Source: Paraphaeosphaeria minitans
Lineage: Eukaryota; Ascomycota; Dothideomycetes; Pleosporales; Didymosphaeriaceae
Length of the DNA stretch: 64,000 bases
Assembly (NCBI GenBank): GCA_015832175.1
Contig: WJXW01000001.1
Span: forward strand, 1,550,001 to 1,614,000
Reading direction: 5' to 3'
Numbering within the stretch: the stretch's first letter is position 1; every line of letters begins with the position of its first letter. Made by a program: the position numbers and the translations under genes. The notes under the pieces were generated by a model. That model searched no databases. It was not told where the DNA came from and was given only the letters and a program-made list of their open reading frames with translations. Below, in pieces: positions 21,923 through 32,932 of the stretch.

Positions 21923-22915
21923 ATGCTACAACCACGGATAGCCAATCGTTTTGGGCGTTCTCTTTTCAAAGCGATGCCAATCTACACACGCAGCCCCTCA
22001 CTCCCTCTTCAACGACTGCGAACCCTCCCCACGCGCCAATTCACCTCCGCATCCACCCTCCGCAAACCAGCGCAACCGCCTACCCCGCCGAAAGATGATG
22101 AAACCTTCGTCCCACAACCCCTCGGCCGACCGATCGGTTTCTCCGCGCCACCTCACCCCGGCGAAAACAGCGGCTCCGCCAAAGTAAAAAAGGATTACAG
22201 CGGCATGACACTGAAAGAGCGCAACCTTGCGAAGCGCGCCGACCTCGTCGAGAAATGGGGCACCAACTACTTCCGTGACTTCAAGAACATCCGCAAGTAC
22301 CGCGAGGGCAAGACCTTCGTTGCGAATCCGCGCATCTTCAAGAAGGACGTCGCGATGTACTTTCCCAACCTACACGGAGACACGCTGGAGGGGAGTGGCA
22401 AGGATACTACGAATGTGCTGAAAGGCAAGGTCAGCGTGGTGAATCTGTACAGCAGTGCGTGGGGCGAGGCGCAGGTCAAGACGTTCACGGGGACGAGCGA
22501 GAATCCGGCGTTGCATGAGGTTTTGAAGGAGAGTGGGGACGTGGCGCAGCAGGTGGATGTTAATATTGAGGAGAATACGCTCAAGGCTTGGATTGTGCAG
22601 ATGTTTGCGTGGAGGTTAAGGTTGACGAGGAAGAAGGAGGATTGGGCGAGGTACTTTGTGGTGAGGAGGGGCGTGAGCCAGATGGTGAGGGAGAGCATTG
22701 GGGCGCTGAATGGGAGGGTCGGGTATGTCTACCTTGTCGATGCGGATTGCAAGATTCGGTGGGCGGGAAGTGCGAATGCGGAGGGGACAGAGAAAGATGA
22801 TTTGGTCAAGGGTTTGAGGAGATGTGTGGAGGAGATGAAGAACCCACAGGCGACATCAAAACCGAAAGCGACCCCGACAAATGGAGGTGCGCAGAATATT
22901 GCGGCTACGACGTAG
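21923..22915 (+). CDS. ATP10: Mitochondrial ATP synthase assembly factor Atp10
   Basis: Single-exon gene of 330 residues. The first 60 residues are rich in Arg, Ser and Leu with hardly any acidic residues (LPLQRLRTLPTRQFTSAST), a mitochondrial presequence. The Atp10 domain follows from about residue 95: MTLKERNLAKRADLVEKWG, YFRDFKNIRKYREGK, then LKGKVSVVNLYSSAWGEAQV and the C-terminal RVGYVYLVDADCKIRWAGSA. In yeast Atp10 is an inner-membrane chaperone that binds Atp6 (subunit a) during assembly of the Fo sector. The last 25 residues are low in complexity. It is convergent with GOS1, with about 270 bp between the stops. Confidence 0.94.
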   Translation: MLQPRIANRFGRSLFKAMPIYTRSPSLPLQRLRTLPTRQFTSASTLRKPAQPPTPPKDDETFVPQPLGRPIGFSAPPHPGENSGSAKVKKDYSGMTLKERNLAKRADLVEKWGTNYFRDFKNIRKYREGKTFVANPRIFKKDVAMYFPNLHGDTLEGSGKDTTNVLKGKVSVVNLYSSAWGEAQVKTFTGTSENPALHEVLKESGDVAQQVDVNIEENTLKAWIVQMFAWRLRLTRKKEDWARYFVVRRGVSQMVRESIGALNGRVGYVYLVDADCKIRWAGSANAEGTEKDDLVKGLRRCVEEMKNPQATSKPKATPTNGGAQNIAATT

Positions 22916-23187
22916 GGGTCCACACCGCATGGGCCAGTGTATTGTACGAACGGGCGGGCAAGAGCCAGTGTTGTATTGATAGGATGATGTGATACCAGAA
23001 TCCCAAGAGGGACATGTATACATAGTTATACACCAGAAACGGGCAATAGCCCATACCATGATTTCAGCGCACGTTCATGAGGATATCTGCGTGCTCCAAA
23101 CGCCTGACCGAAAATCAAAATCAGTATCGTACGTCTTTCGGGCATCGCTCAAGTGTGGCAGAGCGACGACAGCCCTTCAGTCATCAA

Positions 23188-23979
23188 TCACCAAAACCAT
23201 AGCAGCATCAAGAAACAGAAAGCGATGAAGCCTCCCAAAACAATCCCGTCTCTCCGCTTCTTTGCCCCAATCCTACCTATCAGACTATTGATTCCCGGCA
23301 CCTGACTCGCAGCGCCAACTATCCGCCTATTGATACTCGAAAGCGTCTCTCTTTGGATCCGGAAGTTGTCGTTTACAGCGTACGCCTGGCTCAGCACGTT
23401 ATCGGCCATACTGTGCGAATTATCGATCCTTCTCCGCTCATCCAACATGTATTCGGCCTCTTCATTCTCGGGGTTCGCAGAGCGGTACGCATCGATGTCT
23501 GACCGGACGTTGGAGAGGAGGTTGGCTTTGTTGCGCGCATCGGTGATGGTGGACTTTAAGCGGGAGAGATCACGGCGATGGTCTGATAATATCTCGCGGT
23601 GGCGGGCGAGGTTATTTTGTTTTACGGCGGAGGAGGAGTGTGCGGACTCGGAGTCGAGGAGGCGGGAGAGCTGGCCGACGAGAGCTTCCCTCTACAGGAG
23701 GTGAGCAATATAGAGACAGGTGTGGACTAGGCAGAGTAGTTATACCTTTTCAAGTACTTCCTGGAGATGCGATTCTGTTCGGACTTCTTCTTCCGAAGGT
23801 TTTGTAGGGATATTCGTAGCGTTGGCGAACTGTGAATATGTGTGGAAAAGCGACTCTGTCTGGATCCCTTGTTAGCTGGTCATGGCCGTTAAGTCCGTGG
23901 GCTGAGAGCATCAGACCTGAAGTTCGAGTGCGCGTGCTTGTTGGCGCAGTTGCGCCCATCCTCCGCCGGTCGACGACAT
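23188..23979 (-). CDS. GOS1: Golgi Qb-SNARE Gos1 (GS28/GOSR1)
   Basis: Three coding exons, 23979-23917, 23859-23746 and 23691-23188, give 226 residues, the usual Gos1 length. Introns are 57 nt (an unusual GTCTGA donor) and 54 nt (GTATAA donor), and the frame is kept at both joins. The protein starts MSSTGGGWAQLRQQARALE, a typical Gos1 start, has a helical middle, then a SNARE helix (MLDERRRIDNSHSMADNVLSQ to QRETLSSINRR) and ends in a single membrane anchor (GIVLGGFIAFCFLMLLWFW) with no lumenal tail. It acts in intra-Golgi and ER-to-Golgi fusion with Sed5, Ykt6 and Sft1. It is divergent from RPL35 across 243 bp. Confidence 0.95.
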
Positions 23980-24222
23980 GATTTGTTGTTGCAGAACTTC
24001 AAAAGTTGAAAGGTATAGGCAATCGTGGGTGCATTCGCGGGACACGGCCGCAAGTAGGTCGGCAGGTCGGCGCCAGCCAAGGAAGGTACGGCCAAGAATG
24101 CACGGGCCATCTACACCGTTAGCGAGCCCGCTAGATTCGCACATTCGATCGAAAACCTTCTGAACGACGACACGCGATAGCCCATTCCCACACCACCCGG
24201 TCATACTAACCATACAGACACC
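23980..24222. promoter_or_regulatory. Divergent promoter of GOS1 and RPL35
   Basis: Only 243 bp separate the two start codons, so regulatory sites are shared or interleaved. No clear TATA box. The sequence just before the RPL35 ATG (CATACAGACACC) is a good translation start context. Confidence 0.5.
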
Positions 24223-24911
24223 ATGGTACGTCTAATTTTTCTTCTTTGCTGGCCGAGAAGATGCGCGTTGCGGACAATGTCTCGCGCCATCAATGCGAGA
24301 GTCTGCTGTCCCACTGCCTCTCCGCCAAATTTTGCAACATCCTTCAATTAGAGCTTTTGCTAACTCAATACCTATAGTCGTCCAAAGTCGTACGTTTTTC
24401 CACGCCCAATACCACCGCATCGCTCGAAATTATACTCACAACCGCTGCAGAAGACCGCTACCCTGTGGAAGAAGTCCAAGGAGGATTTGAGCGCCCAGCT
24501 CACCGAGCTCAAGTCGTGCGTCACCCGATGAAGGCAACGCTGCAACTGAGACGAAGTGCTGACGGATCGCAGCGAGCTCATCCAGCTCAGGACTAGCAAG
24601 GTCACCGGTGGCTCCACCAAGCTCACCCGCATCCATGATGTCCGCAAGGGCATCGCTCGCGTCCTCACCGTCATCAACGCCAACCAGCGTGCACAGCTCC
24701 GCCTCTTCTACAAGGGCAAGAAGTGCGTCTACTCCACCGCCACGACCCCGCTCGCTCTAACAGCTCCAGGTACACCCCTCTCGATCTCCGATCCAAGAAG
24801 ACGCGCGCCATCCGCCGAAGGCTCACCTCGCACGAGGCCTCGCTCGTCACCGAGAAGCAGAAGAAGAAGCAGACCCACTTCCCCCAGCGAAAGTACGCCG
24901 TCAAGGCATAA
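24223..24911 (+). CDS. RPL35: 60S ribosomal protein L35 (uL29)
   Basis: Five coding exons, 24223-24225, 24378-24389, 24451-24515, 24573-24722 and 24770-24911, total 372 nt and give 123 residues, the exact usual length. The first coding exon is just the ATG and the second only 12 nt; introns are 152, 61, 57 and 47 nt, all GT-AG. The product is the uL29 fold: two long helices ([20 protein letters not shown], then [20 protein letters not shown]) and the basic eukaryotic tail ending [11 protein letters not shown]. It sits at the exit tunnel of the large ribosomal subunit and helps bind SRP and nascent-chain factors. A long first intron just after the ATG is common in fungal ribosomal protein genes and may carry regulatory elements. 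Confidence 0.95.
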
Positions 24912-25314
24912 GCGGGCGATGATGGTTGTTTCTTTACGTTTATCAATGAAGCATTGCATGGCCGGGGCTTTTCCAGCTAGCACGATCCAATGTACCCTTA
25001 TACCATCGTAGAGTGGGAGGGCAGGCGATGTGGTAGCGGGTCTTTAACGGGGCGATCTTCTACGGGAATGGGATGGCGTCCATGTCAAGATCAATGAAAC
25101 AAAAAGTTCATACCACCTGGATTGGAGTTTGTGCAGTGATGTTGGCTTCGGTTTTGGCGGGGGGCCAGTATTTCCGCACGGGCCATAAGGATGCAGCAAA
25201 CGAACGGTAGCTACACACCGACAGTGAAGGCTTTCCAGCATGGTATTCGTTTCGTTTGGGGGACCCCATCTACACGCATTGTCATTTGGTACCTGGGCCC
25301 TCATTCTATATCCA
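24912..25314. other. Convergent intergenic region RPL35/ERG8
   Basis: About 400 bp holding the 3' ends of two convergent genes. No gene, repeat or clear terminator motif beyond AT-richer patches. Confidence 0.5.
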
Positions 25315-27180
25315 TCACGCCGAAGCGATCCACTCTCTGTAGATGTCCACATGCTCCCTCCTCACACCAATCATATCCTCCCTCACTCCCAGAATACCCA
25401 CCTTGCCAATCGTAACCCCATCCTCGCTCTCCCCATGAACCTTCCACCCCTCAACCACCTTCCTCAGGTCCTCAATAACCTCCTCTTTATCCTCGAGCAG
25501 CAGCACAATAGCATCGTACCCACCGGCACCAGGCACAACACCCCCCACGACGCCATTCACAGCGGAGCAAGCATCCAAGAGCTGCGTCTGCTGTGGCGGT
25601 TCAATCGGCACCCCGCTCTCCTTGCTCATCTCCCTAATCAACTTGCGATTCGCCTCAAAGATTCCCTTCAACTTCGCGAACTTCTCTGCTCCTGCCTCTC
25701 CGCTGTTTTCAGTCGCAAGCCTCGTCAGCTCCGAAGCAAACGCCTCGTTCCCGCTCTGCAGCTCGCGCCAAATCCTATCCGCTAGTTCGGGGTTCTGTTC
25801 GCGCCACTTCAACACCGTGCGCACCATGCCCGGCGTCTGGCTCCCGCAGTCGACGTCGCACATGACGAGCCGCAGACCCCGCGGCATTTTCACCTTGGCT
25901 TTGGCAATCTCGACATCCCACGAGTCGCCCTCGACGAGAGCGCGCAGCTGTGCCGCGAAACTCGCCGCGCCCGGCGCTGGGAGGGAAGATAGCAGGGACG
26001 GCGAGAAGCGCCGGTACAAGCACGACCCGTGCACCGCGGACGCGATGTCGAAGCCGCTGCCTACCTTGCCCTGCGCCGCGCAGTGGCTCGCCTGGCTGAG
26101 GTTGTGCAGGACGCTTTTCCCCTTCTCGCTGTCCAAATCGAAGACATCGCGCGGCAGGTAGTAGCTCAGCACTGCGGCGGTGAAGGCAGTGACGAGGGCA
26201 GCGGAGGAGCCTAGGCCTGTCTTGTGAGCGTCTGGGAGGGTGACGTCGAAGTTGAGGAAGCGGGAGGAGGGGGATAGGGGAGTGCCCGGGTTGGAATAGT
26301 AGGCCTGGTCGGCGAGGATGCTGATTGAGGAAGGAGGGATGGGGGTCGACTGTAGGGAGGAGATGTAGGTCAGGGCGTAGGTGAGGGCGGTTTCGATGAA
26401 GGGGTTTTTATTGAGGGAGGAGGTGTGCGAGCTGGTGTGGGGTTAGTTGATGGGGATGTATTTGCGAGCTGTTGCAAGCCATGGTTTGACGGAAATGAAA
26501 AAGTGAATGGGGGTGTTATATTGTCTCCATTCTCTTCGAAGGTAACACGTGCTTGTCCGTGGTGTTGAAGGTCGGGGCACATGATCGGACGAATCAGGAA
26601 ACTTCCGAAGTGAAATAAGATTCATGTCATTGATGCCAAGACATGAGGGGCAATGAGGCGGCGGTGGGAAATTTGAAATGAAGAAAGAGCAGAGGAAGGG
26701 ACATGTATAAGATGCGTGGAATACGGTGGAGTAGGCAAGGGACATGTATAAGATGCGTGGAATACGGTGGAGTAGGCAAGGGACATGTATAAGATGTGTG
26801 GAATACGGTGGAGTAGGGAAGAGACAGTATGAGACGTGTGGTATACGGTGAAGTATGGAAGAAACAGAAAGACGGTACTCCTTTCGAGGGAAAGATCAGT
26901 GAACTTACGCTCGCAATTGAGTGACGGCAATGCCGCCATGACGCTCGGTCAGTCTGTACCCATATTCCCAAGCAGCATCCCGGAACTGCGGGCTCCTCAC
27001 GATGATCTCGCTGAGGGTGACTCCGCTCTTGGTCCGGATGGGCTCGATTTCCACGTGAATCCGTGCGTCGAGGCCAAACACAAGCGCGGTATATTTTCGA
27101 TCCAGCACGAGGTAGCCACCGGCCGCGAAGACCTTGCCGGGTGCTGACACAGCCTGGGGCTGGAGGGCGAGACTGGACAT
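25315..27180 (-). CDS. ERG8: Phosphomevalonate kinase
   Basis: Two coding exons, 27180-26909 and 26431-25315, give 462 residues. The join (CGAGC, then CTCGCAC) keeps the frame; the 477-nt intron has a GTAAGT donor and CACCAG acceptor and is the longest intron seen in the window. The start MSSLALQPQAVSAPGKVFAAGGYLVL opens the GHMP-kinase fold: the APGKVFAAGGY strand, the ATP-binding loop HKTGLGSSAALVTAFTAAVL, and a late PGAGGYDAIVLLL block, which is the third GHMP motif. It phosphorylates mevalonate-5-phosphate to the diphosphate in the cytosolic mevalonate pathway feeding ergosterol. An in-frame ATG at 27348 would add 56 Arg/Ser-rich residues and was rejected. It is divergent from the PPR gene. 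Confidence 0.94.
26698..26860. repeat. 41-bp minisatellite inside the ERG8 intron
   Basis: Three nearly identical 41-bp units start at 26698, 26739 and 26780 (each GGGACATGTATAAGATG...), followed by a degenerate 40-bp unit starting at 26821. The array lies wholly within the 477-nt intron, near its donor, and accounts for much of that intron's unusual length. Confidence 0.9.
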
Positions 27181-28268
27181 GGATGATGGGGATGCAGTTC
27201 GACTCGTCACGAACCGGCGAAGGGAATTTGGCGCAAGGGCAGCCCGTCGCGAGGATCTTCGTTGGCGGCGTCTCGGGGTGGCGGGTGGAAGACCGACTCG
27301 GAGGGCGAGGCGAGACGACAAGGCTATGCTAAGAAGTACCCGGGGCATCCCGCCCCTGGTCGCGCCGCCAGTGCGCTCCGAGGGCTGCGGTGGGCATGGC
27401 TCTGATGATCAGACTGATAGTAAAGCCTACTATATTTGCAACCCACAAGCACAAGGTAAGATTTCAAGCAGGCCGGTCGAGGCTCTGGCGGGAGTGCGCG
27501 CCGATGGAGGTAGACTACCTATGGCACTGGGGTGCAGCTTCTGGTCAGTCCCGCCGTGTCAAGCCTCATTGCTCCAAGCGCAGGCAACAAACCGGCCTTT
27601 TATCGCAGAGGAGTCAGAGTCATCATCGTCGTCGCCCCTGGCCGTCGGGCCCATTGTTTCTTCCGCTGCCGACCAAAATCCACTTGGCCGGTGAAGCCGA
27701 GTGCGATCAGGCCTCAGCGCGATCCCCCAGGGGCAGCGACGACAATCCACTAGTCTGCACTTGGCTAGCGCGTCTGGGCACGAGGGAAAATACCGGGCGT
27801 GCGTTTGACATGGTGACGACTCGACGACCAGACGGGGGAGCTTCGAAAGCCTTCCGCGAGCTTGCCAAAAACTGCCTGTGCCCACCCCTAGGCTCCCGTT
27901 GTCCCATCTCAGGCCATCTCGCCTCTGCCTCTGCCTCTGCCTCGGCCTCTTCCTCCCACACCTCACCTGTCTCTACACTGTTTAATACACACACAGCGTG
28001 TGCATGATACGGGTCGGCACATTCTCACCATTGACCCTCACTCCCAACACCTTCCCTACCTACCTTTCCACAGCGCGTTCTTTGGCGGCCATTGTCGTCA
28101 AATGAACCTGCAACACCGACGTGCCCTGAGAATAATAGTGAGTCGCGCCTGCCTCTCCCGACGCGCTCCATACGCGCCCCTTCCCATCCCATCCAATCCA
28201 CTTCCGGTGCCGCCTGCTGACCATGCCAGCCTCACCCTTCCCATCCGAAGGGCCGTTCCATATCCTAA
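27181..28268. promoter_or_regulatory. Divergent promoter region ERG8/PPR
   Basis: 1.1 kb between two divergent start codons. Long frames on both strands overlap and show no domain; I read them as chance frames in GC-rich DNA. A (CCTCTG)n-like run at 27930-27950 is the only repeat. An ATG at 28101 followed by a GTGAGT donor at 28138 could be a spliced upstream leader of the PPR gene. Confidence 0.45.
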
Positions 28269-31200
28269 ATGGTCTTTAAGAGCTTTACCCTCGCGCGCCA
28301 GAGTCTTGCGAAGGGCTTCACCCACGGATACGCCCAGAGCGTTGTCGCTTCTGTCACCCAGCAGAACCCCCTCGCGACCTTCAACCACGACCGGCTCCGC
28401 AAGCCCGGCGCAAACAAGAACCAGCATGCTTTCGCATCTACATCTACCGCCAGCGCCTTGAAGGCCCTTGGCGCGTCCGACGCCCAGGATTCCGGACTTG
28501 CCGCCTACTACGCCGCATGGCAGAAGCACCGCAATGTCGAGGACAAGGAGTGGTCTCAGTTCCAGTTCCGCAAGCTCATCGAGTGGCAACCTTCTTCTGC
28601 AGGCGCCAAGAGCCCCGCCGAGGCTGAGAGCAATGTCATCGTCGAGGAGGGAGATGAGGATGCGGACGTCATTCCGGCACGCGCCGGCCTGACCCGCGCC
28701 TACAGCACCAGTCAGGTCGATGATTTCAGAACCATTGTGAGCGATGAGCAGGTGGAAGAGATTGCCTTGTCACAGGTCGACGAGGCGATTGCGCAAGAGG
28801 CAGCCAAAATTGAGGCGTTGCGGTCCCGAAGCGGCACCCCCGTCTCCCAGAAAGAGGCGGCGATTGAGGAAGCACCATCGGACAACGACACTCTGGTGAA
28901 CTCGACCACCCTAAGCCGCGCTGACTCCACTATCGCTGTCAGTCCTATCGAGGCGGTTCATGCCCACATTCTCCATCTCGAGAAGCTTGCTGAGAGCCAG
29001 AAGTATGGCGACATCCCCGCCGTCTTCGAGTCTATGCTCCGCTCCGGCGTCAAGCCGTCGGTCTCTGCATACAACTCTCTCTTGTCTGCCGCCATCAACC
29101 TCCCCAAGAGTAGGCACCAGGTCGTTCCCAAGGCCCTGGATGTCTACTCGGACATGCTCCGTCGACGTGTCGTTCCCGACACCGCCACTTACACTGCGCT
29201 CATCGAGCTTCTTTCCGACCGATCGTTGGAAGTAGTCTCGACGCAGCATACCCTCGAAGAGCACCGTCTCCGCTTCGGTGGCATGGAAGAGGAGGGCAAG
29301 TTCATGCTCAACTCCAACGAGACCGACTATGCCATCCTTGCCGAAGATGGCTCTTTGTCGATTGCTGTCCGCCTCTTCGATGCTGCCATCAAGGTTGAGT
29401 CTGGACGCACATTCTCCGAGAAGACTTACCGCATGCTCGTCGCTGCCTGCGCCGAGGGCGCTCGCGTTGAGGACATGGTTCGCATCTTTGCTCACATGGA
29501 ATCTCGTGGCGTCGTTCCAGCTGCGGATACGTTCGTCCCTATGATTCATGCCTTCGGTCGGTCTGGCGACCTTCGTAGCGCTGTTGAATGCTACGACGAG
29601 TACAAGGCTCTCGCCATATCCAATGATAACGGCAACGTCGCTCTCTCCCGCAAGGACAACGAAGTCTACGCCGCTCTCATCAAGGCGTACGCCATCTGCG
29701 GCCGCATGGAGGGAGGCTGGAAATTCCTCTCCAAGATTGAGAAGAACCTAACCACGGCTGAGGAGGTCATCTCGATCCGCGACACGGTCAGCCTCAAAGC
29801 TTTCGTGCCTGAGTGGCTGAACCAGGGTGCGTTCCACGACGCTTTCGCCCACGCTGCTGAGCACATGAGCCCGCAAGCACGCGAGACTGCCATGGCCGCT
29901 ATCTGCATCAAGGCAGCCGACAAGAACATAATGGACGTGGCTTCCGAGGCTTTCGACGCACTCTCGGCCGAGGTGGATCTGACCCGGCCTGCCATGGCAA
30001 TGGGTGCCATGCACATCCGCAACGGGAACATTGAAGCCGCTGAAGTCTTCTGGAGGATGCTCGAGCTTTCTCCTACCAAGCCTTCATTCGTCGAACCCAC
30101 CGCCATGCACAGTATTGCCCTCATCGGCAGCGGTAAGGCCGACCGTGGTCTCCGCCAGGGCCGTCAAATGTTCGCTCGCATCCGCGACTCTCAATCCGCC
30201 TCTCAGCAGGCCAAGATGGAGGTTGTGGAGCATATTGACGAGGCCATCGAAGTCATGGGTCAGTTCATGATGAAGCGCGGAATTATCTTGCCCGCACGAG
30301 CTGGCATGGAGCTCATGTGGACTATGATCGAGAACGGAGGATTGGTGACCCCCGTTGCTCATCACTTGCTCGCTGGTATGGGTCCTGAGACTGTTGCTCA
30401 GCTCAGCTTCGAGGACGTTACCCTCCTTATGCAAGTTCAGTCCGGAATCATCCTCAACTCTACCGAGGTCGACATTGCTCACACCGCCCGATTTTCCCAT
30501 CTTCTTGAAGTCATTACATCGTTAGGCGCGCCCGTGAACAAAGCGACATCCGGTTTGGTGGAGAAGGTTCTGGTGAAGCTTGACCGAGGAGACCTCCAGC
30601 ATCGGTGGTACAGCTACAAGCATCCGGCTCCGGAGGCTATCTACTCTCCGGCGTCGTTTGCTGCGTACCCTGTGCAGCCTCCGGCACCGGTCATTGCTCC
30701 CACCTTCGAAGACTCGTACGATCCGTACGCCGCTACTACGGACAACAAGGGCTCCGTGTCCATCACTGAGCTTCTCGAGAAGACCCATGGACGGTCTGCG
30801 TCACACTTAAACGAGGCCCTGATGAGATTCAAGAATATGCGCCGTGCTGGACGACACCCTCGTTTCTTCACGTACGCTAAGCTCATCACTGCTGCCGCGA
30901 AGGAGGACCGCTTGAACCTCGCCCATGACATCCTCAACCTCGCCAAGCAAGACGTGCCTCTGCTTCCTCAGTACCGCATTGTCCGTTACGGCTGGGTCAG
31001 TATCTTGGACGCAATGGTTGCTGCTTGCCTCACGACTGGTCGTCGCGATCTTGCTGCGCAGTATCACCAGGATCTCCTCGAGATGGGCGCTGCTCCCACG
31101 GCCAACACGTTCGGTCTGTACATCACCACGCTCAAGGAGTCCACGAAGACCTTCGACGAAGCTACAGAGGCTGTCAAGATCTTCCTCCGCGCAAAGACCG

Positions 31201-32138
31201 AAGGTGTCGAACCCTCGTCCTTCCTCTACAACGCTCTGATTGGCAAGCTTGGCAAGGCCCGTCGCATCGACGACTGTCTTTTCTACTTCTCTGAAATGCG
31301 CAACCTCGGTATCCGCCCCACAAGCGTAACTTACGGTACCATCGTCAACGCCCTCTGCCGCGTAAGCGACGAGAAGTTTGCCGAGGAGCTGTTTGAGGAG
31401 ATGGAGAGCATGCTCAACTACAAGCCCCGTCCCGCGCCGTACCACAGCATGATGCAGTTCTTCCTGACTACCAAGCGTGACCGAAGCAAGGTTCTCTCCT
31501 ACTACGAGCGTATGCGTGCCAAGCGCATTGAGCCTACCACGCACACGTACAAGCTACTCATCGACACATATGCCACGCTTGAGCCCGTCAACATGGAGGC
31601 CGCCGAGAACGTCCTTGCCCAGATCCGCCAGGCTGGTGCGATCCCGGAAGCAGTACATTACTCTTCCCTGATCCATGCCAAGGGATGCGTCATGCACGAC
31701 ATGGAGGGCGCTCGCAAGCTGTTCGACACTGTTCTTGCCGACTCCCGCATCCGCCCGCAAGCCTGTCTCTACCAAGCCCTTTTCGAGGCCATGGTCGCCA
31801 ACCACCAGATCGCCGACACCGAGCCCGTCCTCCGGGATATGCGTGCTCGCGGCGTGGAGATGACGCCTTACATCGCCAACTCGCTCATCCACGGTTGGGC
31901 TCTTGTGCACAACATCGAGAACGCGAAAGCCATATACGATGGTGTCCCCGAATCTAAGCGCGAGCCCAGCACCTACGAGGCTATGACGCGCGCTTTCATG
32001 GCTGTCGAGGACCGCGCTTCTGCCATGGCGGTCGTCAACGAGGGTCTCTCACGCGGCTACCCCGCCGCTGTAGCTGGCAAGATCCTCGAGCTTGTGGGAG
32101 GCGGCCGTGCCGCTCCTGCTGCTGATGTCGCTGCTTAA
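28269..32138 (+). CDS. Mitochondrial pentatricopeptide-repeat protein
   Basis: Intronless 1,289-codon frame starting MVFKSFTLARQSLAKGF; a TAA lies in frame directly before the ATG. The first 30 residues are basic and amphipathic without acids, as in a mitochondrial presequence. Residues 60-210 carry an acidic, low-complexity linker. From about 235 onward pairs of helices repeat with the PPR spacing of about 35 residues, e.g. VFESMLRSGVKPSVSAYNSL, DMLRRRVVPDTATYTALIEL, FSEMRNLGIRPTSVTYGTIV and YYERMRAKRIEPTTHTYKLL. PPR proteins bind single-stranded organellar RNA; fungal members of this size (for example those acting like Neurospora Cya-5) are needed for particular mitochondrial mRNAs. The target cannot be read from the sequence. 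Confidence 0.9.
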   Translation: MVFKSFTLARQSLAKGFTHGYAQSVVASVTQQNPLATFNHDRLRKPGANKNQHAFASTSTASALKALGASDAQDSGLAAYYAAWQKHRNVEDKEWSQFQFRKLIEWQPSSAGAKSPAEAESNVIVEEGDEDADVIPARAGLTRAYSTSQVDDFRTIVSDEQVEEIALSQVDEAIAQEAAKIEALRSRSGTPVSQKEAAIEEAPSDNDTLVNSTTLSRADSTIAVSPIEAVHAHILHLEKLAESQKYGDIPAVFESMLRSGVKPSVSAYNSLLSAAINLPKSRHQVVPKALDVYSDMLRRRVVPDTATYTALIELLSDRSLEVVSTQHTLEEHRLRFGGMEEEGKFMLNSNETDYAILAEDGSLSIAVRLFDAAIKVESGRTFSEKTYRMLVAACAEGARVEDMVRIFAHMESRGVVPAADTFVPMIHAFGRSGDLRSAVECYDEYKALAISNDNGNVALSRKDNEVYAALIKAYAICGRMEGGWKFLSKIEKNLTTAEEVISIRDTVSLKAFVPEWLNQGAFHDAFAHAAEHMSPQARETAMAAICIKAADKNIMDVASEAFDALSAEVDLTRPAMAMGAMHIRNGNIEAAEVFWRMLELSPTKPSFVEPTAMHSIALIGSGKADRGLRQGRQMFARIRDSQSASQQAKMEVVEHIDEAIEVMGQFMMKRGIILPARAGMELMWTMIENGGLVTPVAHHLLAGMGPETVAQLSFEDVTLLMQVQSGIILNSTEVDIAHTARFSHLLEVITSLGAPVNKATSGLVEKVLVKLDRGDLQHRWYSYKHPAPEAIYSPASFAAYPVQPPAPVIAPTFEDSYDPYAATTDNKGSVSITELLEKTHGRSASHLNEALMRFKNMRRAGRHPRFFTYAKLITAAAKEDRLNLAHDILNLAKQDVPLLPQYRIVRYGWVSILDAMVAACLTTGRRDLAAQYHQDLLEMGAAPTANTFGLYITTLKESTKTFDEATEAVKIFLRAKTEGVEPSSFLYNALIGKLGKARRIDDCLFYFSEMRNLGIRPTSVTYGTIVNALCRVSDEKFAEELFEEMESMLNYKPRPAPYHSMMQFFLTTKRDRSKVLSYYERMRAKRIEPTTHTYKLLIDTYATLEPVNMEAAENVLAQIRQAGAIPEAVHYSSLIHAKGCVMHDMEGARKLFDTVLADSRIRPQACLYQALFEAMVANHQIADTEPVLRDMRARGVEMTPYIANSLIHGWALVHNIENAKAIYDGVPESKREPSTYEAMTRAFMAVEDRASAMAVVNEGLSRGYPAAVAGKILELVGGGRAAPAADVAA

Positions 32139-32932
32139 ATGCATCGGTTATCGACTCCCTCGGTTCAGTCCGACAATCATCTGAGTTTTAACATGTATTA
32201 CTTCCATTATAATCCTGTTTCTGCCACGGCCGTCTTACTGTCATGCCCCTGCGACGCGTCTTGGACGACACGATGTCTCCGACGATGCAATGCGGCTGGG
32301 CACTCGCTTTTTTGGGCTTCAAAAGTCGCTTTTACCTGTTTGTTCTCTTTATCCTTTCTTATGTAAAAGCGACGGCGTTTTGGGCGGCGGTGTAAGGGTG
32401 GGACGGGAAGATATCCTGATGCCCCTTCGGAATGGTGTACAGTAAGATGGTTTTGGCCAGGGCATTGCGTTTACATTGCGAGCAGGAGTCTTTTCCTTGT
32501 GCATAGCGTGTACAAATACCCGAGCGATACCATCTCCTCTCTAGACGGTTGGGGTGCACTGAAAGATTTGGCATGACGGATGAGCGTTCATGCTGGTGTT
32601 GAGAACATGCATAGCATGAGAAACAAATAAAACAAGCTTGAATGTACATGTGTCCCTTCGTGTTGACGTGAATATCGAGGGTGGGGGTCAATGAGGATAC
32701 CGCGCCGCAGTTGCGTACACAGTCCGACGAGTAGAGCAACACGCCTTTTTGTTTATCAGTAGAATGCGGTGAAGACAGTTGAGAGTTGTCCTAGTACTTG
32801 CAGGGTCACGTTGTGCTCCTCCACTGGAAACGGCACCGAACGTCGCCCCGCTTAGCCGCGGCTTTCAGCCCACTTGCCTCTTGAACATCAAGAGCGAAGC
32901 GCGAGTCTCCCCACCCGCACATTCCCACCAAC
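32139..32932. other. Intergenic, no gene seen
   Basis: About 800 bp between the PPR stop and the prolidase start, same strand. A 127-codon minus-strand frame (32742-32359) shows no domain. No RNA gene or repeat. Confidence 0.5.

Noticed and set aside
27181..27348. Upstream in-frame ATG for ERG8 at 27348
   Set aside because: Adds 56 Arg/Ser/Pro-rich residues ahead of the conserved kinase start; could pass as a mitochondrial presequence but the enzyme is cytosolic or peroxisomal and homologues start at the downstream Met.
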